A stretch of DNA of 64,000 bases, from assembly GCA_916610825.1 (NCBI GenBank), contig OU744454.1:9302922-9366921 (forward strand), written 5' to 3'. The translations under genes were made by a program, and so were the position numbers. Positions 62,701-64,000 of the stretch are shown one piece after another. The notes below the pieces were generated by a model, which saw only the letters and a program-made list of their open reading frames with translations, ran no database searches and was not told where the DNA came from. This DNA is from Haliclystus octoradiatus (lineage: Eukaryota; Cnidaria; Staurozoa; Stauromedusae; Haliclystidae). Numbering within the stretch: the first letter of the stretch is position 1; the number at the start of each line of letters is the position of its first letter.

Positions 62701-64000
62701 GAAATTTGAATGCAGCAGCTTTCAACTCCATTTATCCTTTTACGATGTTCAGTATCATGTAGAAGTTCTTCCTTAAGGCTGACAAGGAAAATATCAACAA
62801 TCTTGCCAAGTCTGTAAAACAAACCAGTCAATTTAAGTTAATTTAAAAAAAGACCATCAGTCATGTTATTGTCTTTGTTGTTAATATTGTAGTAACCCGC
62901 ACAAGAGGATTCCATAGGTCCATATTTTCATGTTTATCAGGTTTTAACATATACTTTATAGGACGTTCTAGTGTCAAGGTTCAATAAAAATGTAACTTAT
63001 TTTATTAGAATTTTTTTTTTAATTTTTACGCACCTTTGTATTAAATTTTCTTGGAGTAGAATGCCAGCAGCTTGAGGAAAAACATGCAAAAAACATAACA
63101 AACTACCAGCAAAATCTAACAGGTAAAGTAGAATGTCTTTGAGTTCTTTTCCAGTTGCCTTTTTCTGATCAGTCCTGGATGTGAGACGAACAGGTCCGTC
63201 ATCATCCTCATCCTCATCATCGTCATAATCAATACCAAGTTGAACTTGGAAACCGGTGAGAACTTTGTACATTGTTGAAATAGCAGCTTTTAAATCATTA
63301 AAATACCTATGAAAAAATCAACCTGAAAATAAACTTACATTGTTTTGAACAAATGATAAGGATGATAATGAACGATTATTAAGAAAACCTTCAAGTCAGG
63401 CAACATCAGCGTAGTTATATATACTACGGGTCTGGAAATGATCTAGAATCAATCAGCATCTATTAGAGGCCTATATAATGCCAAAAATTTTGAAAAATGA
63501 AACTGAAATTAGTCTCAGGCTGCTTTTTCAAGATTTAGTAGGTCATCTTGAAACACAAACATGTAAATTCTGATTCAACCTATTTTCAAAATTCGTTTTG
63601 GATCTGATATCTTCGCACATTTACTACAAATCTACCGCAATTTTTTTACGTATGTTGAAGAGCCCAGTTTCAAAACAAGGACAAAGATATATATATATAT
63701 ATATATTTGTTATATATATATATATATATATTTGTCATTTCCAGGTCGCAAATTCTAAGGAAAATAAGTCCATTCAATAAATGAAAATTGCAGTCATCGC
63801 CTGCCCTTCACGTCAACATCTAAATATATTATGGATATAACTCTTCAAACAAATAGAGTAGGCCCACAGTACATACTTTGGTTGATAGTTGAATATGGAT
63901 GAGATAGCTTTAACACAGAGTTGCATCACAGCCTCATTAATTCCAGAGTATATGCTAATGAAATCCATCAGTTTTGGAATATCAAAGATGTAATTCTCAT
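56770..64000 (-). CDS. ASCC2: ASCC2 (activating signal cointegrator 1 complex subunit 2), 5'-partial, 8 exons in window
   Basis: Minus-strand exons 63877-64000 (open at the window edge), 63034-63306, 62659-62811, 62204-62260, 61026-61212, 59452-59909, 57855-57975 and 56770-57225; about 608 residues. The first exon (FDIPKLMDFISIYSG) matches the human LFDIPKILDLCVLFG region. The segment ELKDILLYLLDFAGSLLCFL is the conserved helical domain. Exon 59452-59909 has the CUE domain (VRDLFPEKSQVFVENCIDYF), then YEDEYDDTYDSQNIGALDAD, diagnostic of ASCC2. The last exon is Lys/Glu/Gln-rich and ends in KHNRRALADKKKSKGMGPLG, matching the human tail NHNRRTMADRKRSKGM. ASCC2 binds K63-linked ubiquitin through its CUE domain and recruits the ASCC3 helicase and ALKBH3 to alkylation damage; it also serves in the RQT complex that splits collided ribosomes. 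About 150 N-terminal residues lie to the right of the window. A tRNA-derived repeat sits 16 bp past the 59452 splice donor. Confidence 0.95.
57312..57428. mobile_element. Short element with CAGGG..CC / GGACCCTG ends (hAT-like MITE)
   Basis: Begins CAGGGGCCGAAAAG and ends TTGGACCCTG; interior has TGATTTATAGGTCAAAC and GGATTCCAGAAGG shared with the segments at 10487, 43918 and 46404. Target duplications are not clear. Confidence 0.45.
58940..59130. repeat. Cluster of GTGGCCGTT-type motifs
   Basis: Short units such as AGTGGCCGTTCTATCAGAG, AAGTGGCCGCTGG and ATGACCGCTCTATAC recur within 190 bp and end in AGCAGATTTGACTGTAATA, which looks like a DNA-transposon terminus. It lies in an ASCC2 intron. 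Confidence 0.45.
59228..59437 (-). mobile_element. Two tandem tRNA-derived heads (second SINE family)
   Basis: On the minus strand the right unit has TTAGCTCAGTGGCAGAGTG (A box) and GGTTTGATTCC (B box) at tRNA-like spacing. The left unit repeats the pattern (CAGTGGCAGAATG ... GGGCTCGATTCC) about 125 bp away. The families differ in the arm sequence from the SINE at 850. The right unit ends 16 bp short of the ASCC2 exon at 59452. Confidence 0.65.
60005..60125. repeat. TTCATGAA-rich dispersed repeat
   Basis: GAGTTCATGAACACATTAC, AACAGTTCGGGAA and further variants upstream of the CUE exon of ASCC2, in the intron. Confidence 0.5.
60611..60922. repeat. Two diverged tandem units of about 130 bp
   Basis: Unit 1 (60611-60735) and unit 2 (60789-60922) share TGTGATAT, CACAGAGG(C/T)TGT, ACTTCAAGT, ATGCCTGAC, and TAAGTCCCTTGG in the same order. 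It lies in an ASCC2 intron. Confidence 0.65.
61474..61626. mobile_element. Related GGGTCC element, decayed
   Basis: Begins TAGGGTCCTTGCCATAAAAA, contains TTTTTCTTCTGATTG, and ends GTGTTAGCCTTCTGGGGCTC, resembling the inverse terminus. It lies in an ASCC2 intron. Confidence 0.35.
62318..62405. repeat. TTCATGAA-rich dispersed repeat
   Basis: ACTTCATGAACAATTCATGA and further AACAGTTCATAA copies in an ASCC2 intron, preceded by CCCCTTGCGGAA, which resembles the hairpin terminus at 5905. Confidence 0.5.
63687..63731. repeat. (AT)n microsatellite, interrupted
   Basis: Two TA runs separated by TTTGTT in an ASCC2 intron. Confidence 0.9.

Overview
The window is nuclear DNA of an invertebrate animal with motile cilia. 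It is AT-rich, has long introns with GT/AG junctions, and carries many mobile-element relics. All seven protein-coding genes I can support are conserved animal genes. The K02A2.6-like (Mag-type) LTR retrotransposon, the tRNA-derived SINEs and the frequent 8-mer TAGGCCTA suggest a marine invertebrate, perhaps a non-vertebrate deuterostome. I cannot name the species.

Layout from left to right: (1) DAW1 (minus; 3' part off the left edge; start at 6938). (2) RHBDD1 (plus, 7249-10009), head-to-head with DAW1 across 310 bp. (3) RNF168-type RING E3 ligase (minus, 10269-23124), tail-to-tail with RHBDD1. (4) MPDU1 (plus, 23386-35962), head-to-head with RNF168 across 261 bp. (5) A glypican of the GPC4/6 class (plus, 40174-47153). 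(6) GPATCH1 (plus, 48597-55727). (7) ASCC2 (minus, 56770 to beyond 64000), tail-to-tail with GPATCH1. I placed exon junctions by hand: every reading frame closes across the GT/AG junctions and the encoded peptides follow the known families.

The genes do not form one pathway. DAW1 loads dynein arms in motile cilia. RHBDD1 and MPDU1 act in the endoplasmic reticulum (membrane protein degradation; dolichol-linked sugar use). RNF168 and ASCC2 act in ubiquitin-dependent DNA damage or ribosome responses. GPATCH1 is a splicing factor. Glypican is a GPI-anchored heparan-sulphate co-receptor.

Introns and intergenic gaps hold the accessory DNA. In RNF168 intron 2 lies a near-complete LTR retrotransposon (16828-19880) with near-identical 205-bp LTRs and a 5-bp target duplication, but with the reverse transcriptase/RNase H region missing. 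A 5'-truncated LINE sits in MPDU1 intron 1. Several tRNA-derived SINEs, several inverted-repeat (MITE-like) families including one built of TTCATGAA palindromes, an (AT)n microsatellite and an unexplained identical 155-bp repeat pair around the glypican 5' end make up most of the rest. I found no CRISPR array, no bacterial-type operon and no convincing functional tRNA or rRNA gene.
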